DNA of 64,000 bases from the NCBI GenBank assembly GCA_036924085.1, contig JAVGWX010000002.1, positions 154,776,571-154,840,570 of the forward strand, read 5' to 3'. Origin of the DNA: Ariolimax columbianus. Its lineage: Eukaryota; Mollusca; Gastropoda; Stylommatophora; Arionidae. Both the position numbers and the translations under genes were made by a program. Below are positions 43,400 through 53,984 of this stretch, piece by piece. The notes under the pieces were generated by a model that saw nothing but the letters and a program-made list of their open reading frames with translations, did no database searches and was not told the origin of the DNA. The first letter of the stretch is position 1. Every line of letters begins with the position of its first letter.

Positions 43400-43855
43400 T
43401 TTCTCTTGTTGTTGTTGTTATTCTTATTCTTCTCTTTTTTCTTCTTCTTTTATTCGTCTTTTCTTTTCAACTGTATTTTCTTATTCTTCTTTTTTTGTTT
43501 TCCTTCCATTCTTCTATTTCTTATTTCTTATTCTTGTTCATCATCATCATCATGATCCTCATCATCTTCTACTTATTCTTTCTTCTTCTTCATCCTATTT
43601 TTCCTTGGCTTCTGTTCCTTTTTCGTCTTCTTCTTTCTCCTCTCCTCTCCATCTATTTCATTTATTCTTATATCGTTTTTTCTCTTTGCCTTTCTTCTTT
43701 TTCTATTCTTATTTCCACGTTCTTTTTCTTCTTTTTCGTTTTCTCCTTCTCCTTCTTATTTTTATTTGTTCTTCTTACTCTTCTTCTTATTTTTCTTCTT
43801 ATTCTTCTTCTTCCTTTTCCTCTCCTTTTTTGTTCTTCTCCTTCTTCCTGCGTTC
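43400..43855. repeat. Pyrimidine-rich low-complexity tract (TTC/TTCTT-type)
   Basis: Almost pure C/T on the plus strand for about 450 bp. The long Phe/Leu/Ser-rich frames that look like membrane proteins are a consequence of the composition. Such a tract could form triplex DNA; that is inference. Confidence 0.9.
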
Positions 43856-43859
43856 AGTA

Positions 43860-44375
43860 AACTTTGGAACTTCAGCATGAAAATATCTAAATAAAGCAGG
43901 GGTTAGTTTAATTTAATAAGTATCGCCATAACGTTTGTCTAGAAATAGTAAATGTAATAGACTTGTACGTCTTCAGTGTTCTTCGTGTGATTAGAGCTCT
44001 TGCTGCAGATGCTCAGCGATCATTCAACGTTTATCACAGTTATGTGTGTTCGCTAATGGAAGTTCAAAATATACCATCTGAACACACAATCATCATCACA
44101 TACCGGACATAATCATTCAAAAACAAAACAAAACACACGAAATATATCCTAATGTACGAGGCGTGCTAATATGTAACAAATTCTGCTACAACAATGTTGA
44201 AACATGTTTGACACATTAAAGTACACTTTGATTACCAACTCGAAAACACTTAGTGTTTGTATATACGTGTAACATATTTCAATACGCTACCAGTAGACGT
44301 GTGAAACATCATCTGCCCGTTAGTCGAACTGTACAATATTAAAGAAACAGCAGCACAGCTATGGGTTCTTCCCCT
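43860..44375. other. No recognisable feature
   Basis: AT-rich spacer with no frames. Confidence 0.4.
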
Positions 44376-44379
44376 TCCA

Positions 44380-44860
44380 CAGTTATTTCTCATATCGGCA
44401 TTGCACTCTTCCTCTACCCTCCAATTTCTTCCCCCTCAATCCATCCTTTCAAATTTTCCAATCAATCAACTCACACACGATCCCCAGGCTATCTCTTCAC
44501 ACTCCTCAAATAGCCTGTCCCTTATCTGCCCAACCCCCCCCCCCCCCCATTTTAAAAAACTTGCCCATGCTTGTTTGAAATTCAGGCTTTCATAATTATC
44601 CTATGCAGCCCCCAGATTTGTAGTGTCTAACGCTAAGCGTCAAGATGAAAGCATATTCTGACACGCCTCCATATCTACCCACTCCGCGTACACCCTCACC
44701 TTTCCTTCTCTTTCTCGTTGCTAATCACACACACACTCCCCCCCCCCCCACCCCCACCCCTATCTACTCTTCTCCCACCCTCAATATCAACTCATCCACA
44801 CTTCTTTCAAAATCAGAATTGCCTGATTTTCCCAGCGACATCATATCATAATTATCCCGG
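44380..44860. repeat. C-rich low-complexity region with two poly-C tracts
   Basis: Contains C runs at about 44535-44548 and 44739-44749 and short CCCACYCC motifs. The Pro/Ser-rich frames are compositional. Confidence 0.75.
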
Positions 44861-45009
44861 GTGGAACCTCATGTAATTGTGCATCTTGTCAAGCGCCACC
44901 TTGGCATACTTTGATGACATCATGTGATTCGATCAGCTAATGAAATCGCCCATGCAAACGGCGGAAATACAGATTGCCAATTGATAATTAATGGGTACAT
45001 GCTTTACAA

Positions 45010-45310
45010 TTATATAATACTAGGGTTGACAATATGAAAAATGATCTAATGCACTAGGGTAGACAATATGGAACATTTTCTAATGCACTAGGGTTGACAC
45101 TATAGAACATGCTTTAATATACTAAAGTTGATAATATGGAACATGTTCTAATAAACTAGTGTTTACAATATGGAGCATGTTCTAATAAACTAGGGTTCAG
45201 AATATGGATATGATCTAATACACTAGGGTTCAGAATATGGACATGTTCTAATACACTAGGGTTCAGAATATGGACATGATCTAATACAGTAGGGTTGACA
45301 ATATGTAACA
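45010..45310. repeat. ~34-36-bp minisatellite, about 8 copies
   Basis: Units share ACTAGGGTTGACAATATGGA and ACATGTTCTAATA, with CAGAATATGGACATG variants on the right. Confidence 0.88.
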
Positions 45311-45850
45311 ACATTCACACTCACTCAGTTTGACCAGACCATGGTTTAGCAGAGGGAATGTCAAAGAGGAGGATTAAGACACATTTAAGAAAAAATCACA
45401 GATGCCGAAATGGAAGTCACAAATTAAAGTTGTTTTTCCTGACCATACGAGAATGACAGCAGACCTTTCGATGTGGATGGCCTTATTTGTTGTCCTGTAA
45501 GTGGTCATCAGTCCTGATGTTACTGGTCAATTTGTCAGTCACTGACCAAAGAGCTAAGACGATTCTGCATAATTTACCTAAAAAGCCTTTTTGAGTACTG
45601 AAATTTGCCCAGTGCATACTCCTGCATGATATCTACTAACTATTGTTATATTTGTTCTGTCTACTTTAGAAGGAAATCGATGATGCTCCCGACGAGATAC
45701 ACAAATGATTGGCCGAGAGGAAAGCATTATGTTTGATTGAAATTGTATTATTGATTACCATTCTGATAAACATTATTATTCATTACCTTTCTAATTTACT
45801 CTATTATTGATGCCCTGTCGAATTGAATTTGTGTTATTCGCTACCTGTCT

Positions 45851-46399
45851 TCTTCTTCTTCTTCTTCTTCTTCTTCTTCTTCTTCTTCTTCTTCTTCTTC
45901 GTACGCTGTCAGACGTCAACCTGTATTTTTTCGAAAAAAGCAGTGGTCATCCTGAGGCTGTCGACACTGCCATAGAGCGTGTCTTGTGTTGCCACTGCTG
46001 ATGGCCACATCTGCTTTCTCTGATCCTCGTATATCGGGCAGTTTTGCAGAAAATGTTCAGCGGTCATTTTTCCGGTACCACACGAGCATTCGTCAGTGCC
46101 ACCTATCTTCAGTTTATTGAATAGGCGGCACCTCAGTCTATTGTGGCCTGTGCGAAGTCTGAAGACCACGAGCTGCTCGCTTCTGTTCAGCTGGTAATAG
46201 GCATCGTTTTTTGTGTAGCCAGTATGTTCTGTTTCCCATTTGGTCATGTATCTGGTTCTAATAAGCCTTTTTGACTCTTCGTAGGTCACACTAGGGTCTG
46301 GTTGTAGTAGTCTTGCACCTTCTTTTGCCAGTCTGTCTGCCTCCTCGTTGCCTTGGATGTTACAGTGGGATGGAACCCACTGTACCACTACTCTTTTTG
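45851..46399 (-). mobile_element. 5'-truncated I-type LINE copy with long GAA tail
   Basis: GCTACCTGTCT is duplicated at 45840-45850 and 46400-46410. The minus frame 45909-46388 is open for 159 codons: VQWVPSHCNIQGNEEADRLA, TYEESKRLIRTRYMTKWETE, QLVVFRLRTGHNRLRCRLFN, CSCGTGKMTAEHFLQNCP and KIQVDV followed by TGA. It is nearly the same sequence as the C-terminus of the protein at 4895-7702. The stop is followed by CAGCGTACG and then about 16 GAA triplets. The domain is complete from the RNase H HC motif onward. Confidence 0.93.
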
Positions 46400-46606
46400 G
46401 CTACCTGTCTGATTGACATTATAGTATTGGTTACGTGTATGAATGACATTGTGTTATTGATTACCAGTATGATTGAATTTATGTTATTGATTTGTGCCAA
46501 GATATTTGATTGACGTTATGTAATTAATTACGTGCGGGCCAATTACTGATTATGTGGCAAAGGTTACCTGTCTGATAACCTTAGGTACAATAATTATTAC
46601 CTGATT

Positions 46607-46957
46607 CTTCTTCGTTCGTTCTCAATCTCCCACTACCAAACCCTGAAACGGCTTACGTAGCAGAGTGTAGTCCAGAGAATAGAGTGCGTTGTGTCGTAGT
46701 TTACAGCTTGGCTGCGATATTTGCACCTTTCGGTCCAACACATCCGACATCAGCAAGCATTTTTTGAGTACCGTATTAGCATTCCCTTTTCGATCCCTTC
46801 TCCTTAGCCAGTCTGCCCTGCTGCAGCCTGTTATCCAGGATCACCGCGTGGAGGCGTAAAAGGGTCTTGGCAGCTATAGTTCACTGTCCCAGACGCTAGC
46901 AGTCAGCTATGGGTCGCTGACCAATGCAGCTCATGCGCTGCTCAGCATCTTGATGCC
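46607..46957 (-). mobile_element. Retroinsertion of dispersed repeat X (copy 2) with GAA tail and target-site duplication
   Basis: ATTACCTGATT at 46596-46606 and ATTATCTGATT at 46958-46968 flank it. On the minus strand the body includes GATAACAGGCTGCAGCAGGG, CAGACTGGCTAAGGAG and GATGTCGGATGTGTTGGACC followed by GAAAGGTGCAAATATCGCAG. It ends GAACGAACGAAGAAGAAT. The homologous blocks in 38775-38978 and 62470-62720 are in the same order. A frame gives MLADVGCVGPKGANIAAKL. The family is unknown to me. Confidence 0.65.
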
Positions 46958-47440
46958 ATTATCTGATTAATTTTGTGTAAATAATGTCAATCATTTTCTA
47001 TTTGATTCACTTGGTGCCAGTGATTGATTTTGTGTCACAAAGTATGTGTTTGTGTGAGCTTTTGACAGTGATTACCTGTCTGATTAACTTTCTGTCACTA
47101 AGTGTCTGTCTGATTGACTTTCTGTCACTAACCGTTTGTCTGATTGACTTTCTGTCACTTAGTGTCTGTCTGATTGACTTTCTGTCACTACCCGTTTGTC
47201 TGATTAACTTTCTGTCACTAAGTGTCTGTCTGATTGACTTTCTGTCACTACCCGTGTATCTGATTAACTTTCTGTCACTAAGTATATGTCTGATTGACTT
47301 TCTGTCACTACCCGTTTGTCTGATTGACTTTCTGTCTCTGAGTGTCTGATTGACTTTCTGTCACTAACCGTTTGTCTGATTGACTGTTTGTTAATTAACG
47401 ATAGCCTGTATGACTAACAATGTCCCCGTCGTTAATTTCA

Positions 47441-47788
47441 GATGTGATGTTGTTGATGGCCACTTCCATTGCTATGACGTCAGGAACTAACTTCTGCTCC
47501 TGTAGTCAGTGCAGGGAATATAAACACCCTTTGGATAGGTGCACATGTTGCCACTATCATCAGATTGGCGGGAAACGATCCCTGTATGGATCGTCTTTAT
47601 CTCAACTCCAAGACATCCTCCGATACGCTTTGGTTCACCCAACTTTCAACTTCGTTCCAAGTCTGAGCGTTTACAACCCCAAAGATCTTCACGAGATTGT
47701 GCAAGCCGACACCTTTGACCCTTCAACATCCAACTACGTTGTAGAACTAACTGTCTACGTTCCCACCGATCTCAATGAAAACGTTTAA
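47441..47788 (+). CDS. Possible exon or fragment with a P2X7-like cysteine cluster
   Basis: A frame of 122 codons that begins upstream in the array (ATG at 47420) becomes non-repetitive after a good splice acceptor, TTAATTTCAG, ending at 47441. It reads FCSCSQCREYKHPLDRCTCC, then HYHQIGGKRS...HPTFNFVPSLSV. The spacing C-x-C-x2-C-x9-C-x-C-C followed by an HPxF block resembles the zinc/cysteine cluster of the P2X7 intracellular (ballast) domain, which invertebrates carry in many fragmentary proteins. There is no donor or partner exon that I can place. The stop at 47786-47788 is followed by a related segment (TFEPSTSNSVPE) to about 47945, which suggests an internal duplication with decay. A pseudogene or chance frame is a real alternative. 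Confidence 0.3.
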   Translation, partial: DVMLLMATSIAMTSGTNFCSCSQCREYKHPLDRCTCCHYHQIGGKRSLYGSSLSQLQDILRYALVHPTFNFVPSLSVYNPKDLHEIVQADTFDPSTSNYVVELTVYVPTDLNENV

Positions 47789-48084
47789 TCAGACATGTTC
47801 ATAGATACCTTTGAGCCATCAACATCCAACTCCGTTCCAGAGTCACTAAATGTTAAAGAGGTTGGTTTGCCAAGATCCAAAATTCAGTTTCAGAAGTTTA
47901 GTCGTTGCCTGTTGCCTCCTGCCTCTTGCAAACAGACCACAGCTTAAGTGTGTCCCTCGCGTTACTGTACGATAATATCATATCCTACACACAGCCGTAT
48001 TATAAGACGGCAGACTCGTTTTGTGGCTCCACCAACAATTAAACATACTTTTTTCCCCTTACTCACCGGTTTCCCTTAGCTAGG

Positions 48085-48530
48085 CATCCACACCACCCAC
48101 ACCATCCACACCACCGACACACTCCACACCATACCCACCACCCACACCATCCGCACCAACGACACACCATCCACACCACCCACACCATCCACACCACCGA
48201 CACACTTCACCATCCACACCACCCACACCATCCATACCATCCAAACCACCCACACCACCCACATCACACACCGCATCCACACCACCTACACCATCCACAC
48301 CACCCACATCATCCACACCACCCATACCACCGACACACTCCACACCATCCACATTACCCACACCACCCATACCACCCACACCACCCACACCATCCACACC
48401 ACCCACATCATCCACACCACCCATACCACCGACACACTCCCCACCATCCACACCATCCACACCACCCACATCATCCCCACCACCCATACCACCGACACAC
48501 TCCCCACCACCCACATCATCCACACCACCC
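48085..48530. repeat. CCACACCATCCACACCACCC-type repeat
   Basis: Irregular array of CCACAC(C/CATC/CACC) words, with CCGACACACT inserts. The strand asymmetry is strong: C/A-rich on plus, G/T-rich on minus. The Gly/Val/Trp-rich minus frames are compositional. Confidence 0.9.
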
Positions 48531-48687
48531 ATACTAACGGCTCTCAAACAAACCAGAAGTATGCTCAATGCCTCCAATACTGCAGCAAAGTTTCTCACGC
48601 AGTCTTCTTATTCGCTAGATGTATTTTAATGAAGTCTACAGGTGAATGTAGCAGAGCTACTCTAGAACATCTTCTCTTGAACATAGC

Positions 48688-49042
48688 CTGGTTACTGGGA
48701 CTATGACAGTGGTTACTGTGACTATGAGTCTGGTTACTGGGACTATGAGCCTGGTTACTGGGACTATGAGAATGGTTACTGTGACTATGAGCCTGGTTAC
48801 TGGGACTATGAGCCTGGTTACTGGGACTATGAGAATGGTTACTGTGACTATGAGCCTGGTTACTGGGACTATGAGAATGGTTACTGTGACTATGAGCCTG
48901 GTTACTGGGACTATGACAATGATTACTGTGACTATGAGTCTGTTTACTTGGACTATGAGCCTGGTTACTGAGACTATGAGAATGGTTACTGTGACTATGA
49001 GCCTGGTTACTGGGACTATGAGAATGGTTACTGGGACTATGA
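48688..49042. repeat. 21-bp minisatellite with 42-bp dimer structure
   Basis: CCTGGTTACTGGGACTATGAG alternates with AATGGTTACTGTGACTATGAG. Because 21 is divisible by three, frames on both strands stay open (VTGTM / SPSNQAHSH-type repeats). Confidence 0.93.
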
Positions 49043-49049
49043 TGAGGCA

Positions 49050-50140
49050 AATAATAGAGATCTGCACATAATCAACAAACCCGCTGTTTGTGGAATTCTA
49101 GGTCATTGACCCATTAAGGATCGCATTGGTGTAACAGATCTTGACAATACCTATATCTAACTCGCTGTCTTCTTCTTTTCTCTTCTTTATTGAACCACCT
49201 CTATGTTACTAACACGCCGTAACTGTTCAGGTCATCGTTATCATCATCAAGTGGCCTGCCGGTTGGCGTTGATTGGCATGTACCTCCACTTCCTCTTATC
49301 GCGTGCCGTTTACCAGTTCTGCCGTTGATCGCTCTAACGCCTCCTTCAAGCTGTTCAATGAGTTCTCTCTTTGCCTCCCTCTGCCTCTCTTGGAAGCGAT
49401 TCTGCCTGTTGTCACCGTGTGTTCCAACTCGCCTCTTCCCATGACAAACCTGACAAAAGGTTAGGTGCCTAGGCTTAATTACAGTCTTTGTGTCTGCACG
49501 TCCTCAAGAATCACGTTATCAGATTTCTTTGCAGCCCATGAAACTTTCAACATTCTTCTGCAAAACCACATTCCCGTTGCTTCCAATGATCCATGTACGT
49601 GCCTGCTGATTGTCCATGACTCGTTGCCGTTATGCCAGTACTGGTTCCCCATAGCAGACAAGAACTCTCTTCTTTAAATTCAGTGAAAATTATTTTTTGC
49701 ACAAGAATCCTCTCGTACTCTGGAAGACCGATTTTGCCTTTCCTATTCTCTTCTTTATTTCATAAGTGCTTTCTCCAAGAGAACTGATGCGTGTGTCCTA
49801 CTACTGATATGAGTGTTTTTGGTTTAGTTACGTTTCGTTCACCTTGATACAGGAATGAGAAGATTTGTGTTACTTAGTTACTATAATAACTTTTGATTTC
49901 TTTTGCTCAGCCATTTATTTTCGCTTTGGAGAACTACCATTATGACCAGTTCTTATAAATCTGAATCGTTCCGCGTCAACGTATCGCAAGTTGTTGATCT
50001 TCTGTCCACATATTGATATTCCAGACATTGCCTCTAGAGATAGGAACAGATTAGGGGACAGGGACTAGGGTCTGTTGGAAACTCCCAACGTTCAAGTCTT
50101 TATTAGGATGATGGCTTCGATTGACAAATTGGTGTAAATC
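49050..50140. other. No recognisable gene
   Basis: Frames at 49273-49464 and 49465-49677 adjoin but show no domain. The stretch is slightly GC-richer than its surroundings and might be degraded transposon DNA. Confidence 0.3.
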
Positions 50141-50149
50141 GTTGGGTTG

Positions 50150-50460
50150 TTTCATTCTGCCCCTGTTACAGGTTTCTTTGGTCGACGTCTGCCTTGATTA
50201 GCATACCAGTGTGAATCGCAACTGACGATGCTGTTACGTCTCTGCTCTGATCGCCGTTCGTCCTGATTCACATATTTGTGGACATCAAAGGACTGAGCTT
50301 TCATTGCGTGATAACCGCGAATGTTTTCAAACTGATCAAGCGTCGTTTTGAAACTTCTGGGTCCCATAATTTGTGAGTTGAAAATCTGTTCGTAGATCGG
50401 AAATATATCTACTTCTCTAAATAAAGTTTGCCCTAGTGAAGAGTCCTCCGTGGTTCTCAT
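50150..50460 (-). pseudogene. LINE 3'-end fragment related to 51870-52110
   Basis: Shares TGCCTTGATTAGCATAC, ACATCAAAGG, GAAACTTCTGGGT followed by a CATAATTTG-like block and GTTCGTAGATCGG with 51885-52105, in the same order. The latter is contiguous with an RNase H/knuckle relic, so both are probably the 3' part of one LINE family. The 102-codon open frame has no independent signature. Confidence 0.45.
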
Positions 50461-50474
50461 TACAGCTTTCTGTG

Positions 50475-50860
50475 GAGATTTGTCTCCCTTTGTCAGTGCT
50501 CAGTATGCGATTGGCTAAGTGCAATAGACTACACACCGATCTTTCACTTCACATGAATAGCCTATTCAATGGAACCACGATTCATCAGGTGTTATAGAGT
50601 TCACACTTCGCTACTATTCAGCATATATATATATATATAGACAGTTCACAATCTTTAACGCACATTGACTATCCATACGTCTACTACAAAGCCGTGGCAT
50701 ACTTACTATAAGTTTTCATAACAGAACACAGCTTGATTTAGTACATAAATGGGAAACAAACTTGTATTGAATTCTTCACACTTCTTTTCAAAAGTCTTGT
50801 ACACATGCTTGTACACATACTTCTACACATAGCTTTAACGCCTACCTACTGAAACTTTCT
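50475..50860. other. No recognisable feature
   Basis: Contains an (AT)n run at about 50622-50638. Confidence 0.4.
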
Positions 50861-50867
50861 TCTTCTT

Positions 50868-51790
50868 CTTTTTATTCTTATTCCTCTACTTCTTTTTCGA
50901 TCAATGCTTCTATTCTTCTAGCCCAGTGAGCTTCACGAAGGAGACTGTACATATCAGGTCTTCGTCGGCCTCTTACAGCTTGTCGAGCAAGGTCGCTTCC
51001 TCGGGAAAATCTACCTCCGTTTGGTCTGCACAAGTGGGGCAGCCCTGAATGATATGATCTAGTGTTTGCTAGGGTGCTCCATATATTTCAAACTGAGTAA
51101 GGGATTTGTATTTTTTCCTTAAATTTGAGAGGCTCAATATTTGCCGTTTTCTCAAGTTTTGTAAAAAAATTGCTTTTCAATGCCCCAGGGGTAATTCCGA
51201 GACTCACCTTTTTTACTCGGTCTATTTTTCCTGTGTTTATTTTAGCAGCTGTTGCCTAAGTTATATGAGCATATTTATTTACTGGTTTTATCGCCCCAGT
51301 GTAAACTTTCTTCAGAATGTTTTAGCTTGCCTTCTATATTTGGCTTTCAGATGAGTCAAATGTAAGCCCAAGGAATGTGGGTGTGTTCAACTGAGATATT
51401 AATTTGGTTTCCTGTCTTTATTGTAAAAGAGTATGGAGGAGGTTTTGGTGTGATTTATTTTCAGTCGCCTTTCTTTTGTCTAATTCTCCACCTTCTCCGC
51501 TGTCTTTTGGAGCATGCTTGAGGCTCATCATTGGCTCTTTTCGTCTTGTCAGACGATAGTACGTGTGCTATTAGCACAATGTCTTGCCCATGCAGTATGG
51601 TCTCTCTCGGTATGCCTTGTTTATTCCAAGGGAAAGGTGATAACAATACATTTGGAACAAAGAAAGCTACAGAAGCTGCTTAATCAAAAGAGCAATGCTA
51701 TATCTGTTTGCCTGTTAAGACTTTACTCCTAGACCAGCCGTCAACCAAGCTAAGTGCCTGGTCTGCCTTGTCACAAGACTCAGCTGAGGT
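50868..51790 (-). pseudogene. I-type LINE relic with an internal deletion
   Basis: Minus strand: a HGQDIVLIA remnant of FADD (about 51580), QLNTPTFLGLTFD (about 51370), YTGAIKPVNKYAHIT and ATAAKINTGKIDRVKKVSLG, ITPGALKSNFFTKLEK (about 51190). These are collinear with YTGRVRPVLEYGIAAW and TTAAKANFDKVNKLQNQAM of the intact copy. The sequence then jumps, at about 51080, to QTLDHIIQGCPTCADQ and SFVKLTGLEE, so nearly all of RNase H is deleted. The tail is AATAAGAATAAAAAGAAGAA plus GAAG. The C-terminal part is closest to the copy at 38994-39490. Confidence 0.78.
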
Positions 51791-51869
51791 TGTCTTTCCA
51801 TGCTGTAGGATAATGTATTGTACATTCATTGTTTGAGCTCGTTCACCTTCTCCGTTCGGACTCTAACGT

Positions 51870-52330
51870 GTTCACTGATCATTTACTGCCTTGATTAGCA
51901 TACGTGATAATCGCTGCCGACAGACTGTTTCTTTTTGTTCCCATTTGGGCCTCTGGCACTCGTACATCAAAGGCCCGAACTATAATGGCCTTAAAACCGC
52001 AAAGGTTCTAAAATTACTCTTGCCCCCAACGGCTTGTGGCGGTTCTGAAACTTCTGGGTTCAATAATTTGCGGGTCGGAAATATGTTGGTTGGTCGGAGA
52101 TCTGTTACACAAGCATGTATCAGTCTTGCATGATATGTTCGGCTATATGTACTGATTGTCCTCACATATACATAGGTGATAGAGCTAATTTCAGCATGTG
52201 CAAGGGACAATTACATCTGTTATGTCCCGTTCTCATGCGAAACATGATCACTTTCTCCGCTCGATTGATGCAGTGATAGTTGTTTTTCATTTTGTCGACT
52301 TTCCTTGTACAGAGTTAACCGTATACACGA
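51870..52330 (-). pseudogene. I-type LINE RNase H/knuckle relic
   Basis: Minus strand: NYHCINRAEKVIMFRMRTGH followed by NRCNCPLHMLKLALSP, a WGQSVHIAEHIMQD knuckle remnant, then a non-coding 3' part shared with 50150-50460. Same broad family as 11740-12400 (RLRTGHNRxNxHxHxKLKLxPSPxCPCGQ). Confidence 0.7.
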
Positions 52331-52336
52331 ATGAAG

Positions 52337-53065
52337 CAACAGTGTAAAGAATGTTCAAGAATACTTTGTGGTCCAGCAGTGTAAAGAATGTTCAAGAATA
52401 CTTTATGGTCCAGTAGTGTAAGGAGTGTTCACAAATATTTTGTGGTCCAGTAGTCTAAAGAATGTTCAAGAATACTTTGTGGTCCAGTAGTGTAATGAAT
52501 GTTCAAGAATACGTTGTGGTCCAGTAGTGTCAGGAATGTTCAAGAATATTTTGTGGTCCAGTAATGTAAGGAATGTTCAAGAATACTTTGTGGTCCAGTG
52601 GTGTAAGGAATGTTCAAGAATACTTTGTGGTCCAGTGGTGTAAGGAATGTTCAAGAATACTGTGTGGTCCAGTGGTGTAAGGAATGTTCAAGAATACTGT
52701 GTGGTCCAGTAGTGTAAGGAATGTTCAAGAATGCTGTGTGGTCCAGTAGGGTAAAGAACGTTGAAGAATACTTTGTCGTCCAGTTGTGTAATGAATGTTC
52801 TAGAATACTTTGTGGTCCAGTAGTGTAAACAACGTTCAAGAATACCTTGTGGTCCAGTAGTCTAAAGAACGTTCAAGTACATTTGTGGTCCAGTAGTGAA
52901 AGGTATCTTCAAGAATACTTTGTCGTCCAGTAGCGAGTGGTATTTTCAAAAATACTTTGTGGTCCAGTAGTGAAAGGTATCTTCAAGAATACTTTGTGGT
53001 CATGTAGTCTAAGGAATGTTCAAGAATACTTTGTGGTCCAGTAGTGAAAGGTACCTTCAAGAATA
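52337..53065. repeat. 37-bp minisatellite, about 20 copies
   Basis: The unit is GTGGTCCAGTAGTGTAAGGA followed by ATGTTCAAGAATACTTT. Copies on the right side drift to GAAAGGTATCTTCAAG. Confidence 0.94.
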
Positions 53066-53069
53066 CATT

Positions 53070-53980
53070 AGAGTCACGAGACCTAGAAGGAATAATTGGT
53101 CTTCTTCTAACTATGGGATGTAGAGTTCATATTTTTGTTCCCCTGTGCTTTTATTTTGTCATAGGCTAAGACATGCGTTCCCATTCCTAACCTTCCGTAG
53201 TCTGTCAAGTCTCCTCGCATCTACAAGGGAGTGTAGATGTCTACCTATCATTTTTTTAATGCTGATAGTTTCTGCTAGGCGGGGTCATAATCATAACCCT
53301 CCTTAGGCAACTTTAATACTGTACCTGACATGTTACAGTGTCACGATTCTTGCTCCCAATTCGCGATCACGCTCAATTACGAGCTGTGGATCAGAATGGC
53401 GGGAGAAAATTGAGATGGCCTCTTGACCTCTTGTTCCGTCCATTTCTCTCAACACAATGTCTGGCCTGAAGTCTGCTTTATTCATTTTTGCAGTGGTGGT
53501 TTCTGTAGCAACTAGCTTTGGATGATGAGGTTGCAATTCGCATGCACAGCTCTCTTCAGTCGGGTCGTATGCCATTGTTACAAGTTACTGTGAATCTGCT
53601 CTTTACTAACCCGCATTTAAACAGTTTACATTTTAACTTGGTAATTAAATTCTGTACCATATGAAGATATGTCTTAAGTTATTCAGATCTAGAACATTCC
53701 TTTCCGTGGAAACCATCTGCAAATAAAATCTGTGAGTCAAGAACGGTCAGCTACGTCTATCATTCAATTTTTATTCTGAGGGAAGTAAGCGCAGATTTAT
53801 CATATGAACCATTGTACTAAGGGAAGTAAGCATTGCTCACACCACTTCAATGTTTTTGACCAAGGGAAGTAAGCAGATCTTGGCTCGATTCGTTGTTAAT
53901 CAGAGAAGTAAAGTGTCCATGTATCACCACAATATTTGTGGTGTTGGAGGTAAACCATTAAAAAAAAATCGCGTTCATAA
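53070..53980. other. No recognisable gene; short GAAGTAAGC repeats
   Basis: A weak repeat of GGGAAGTAAGC occurs at about 53780, 53820 and 53862 (period about 41 bp). The 80-codon minus frame at 53333-53575 has no recognisable domain. Confidence 0.4.
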
Positions 53981-53984
53981 CCAT

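Larger units (their letters stand above)
45685..47400. repeat. ~30-bp minisatellite field split by two retroinsertions
   Basis: A degenerate unit of the GATTACCTGTCTGATTGAAT plus TTNTGTTATT type occupies 45715-45850, 46400-46600 and 46958 onwards. It becomes a clean 30-bp array (TGTCTGATTGACTTTCTGTC, ACTAAGTGTC) at about 47050-47390. The insertions at 45851-46399 and 46607-46957 lie within it. The LIDFLSLSVC repeats in the plus frame are array-derived. Confidence 0.85.

Noticed and set aside
43321..43880. Apparent multi-spanning membrane protein
   Set aside because: Phe/Leu/Ser content reflects a nearly pure pyrimidine tract.
48076..48598. Gly/Val/Trp-rich proteins on the minus strand
   Set aside because: Composition of the CCACACC repeat.
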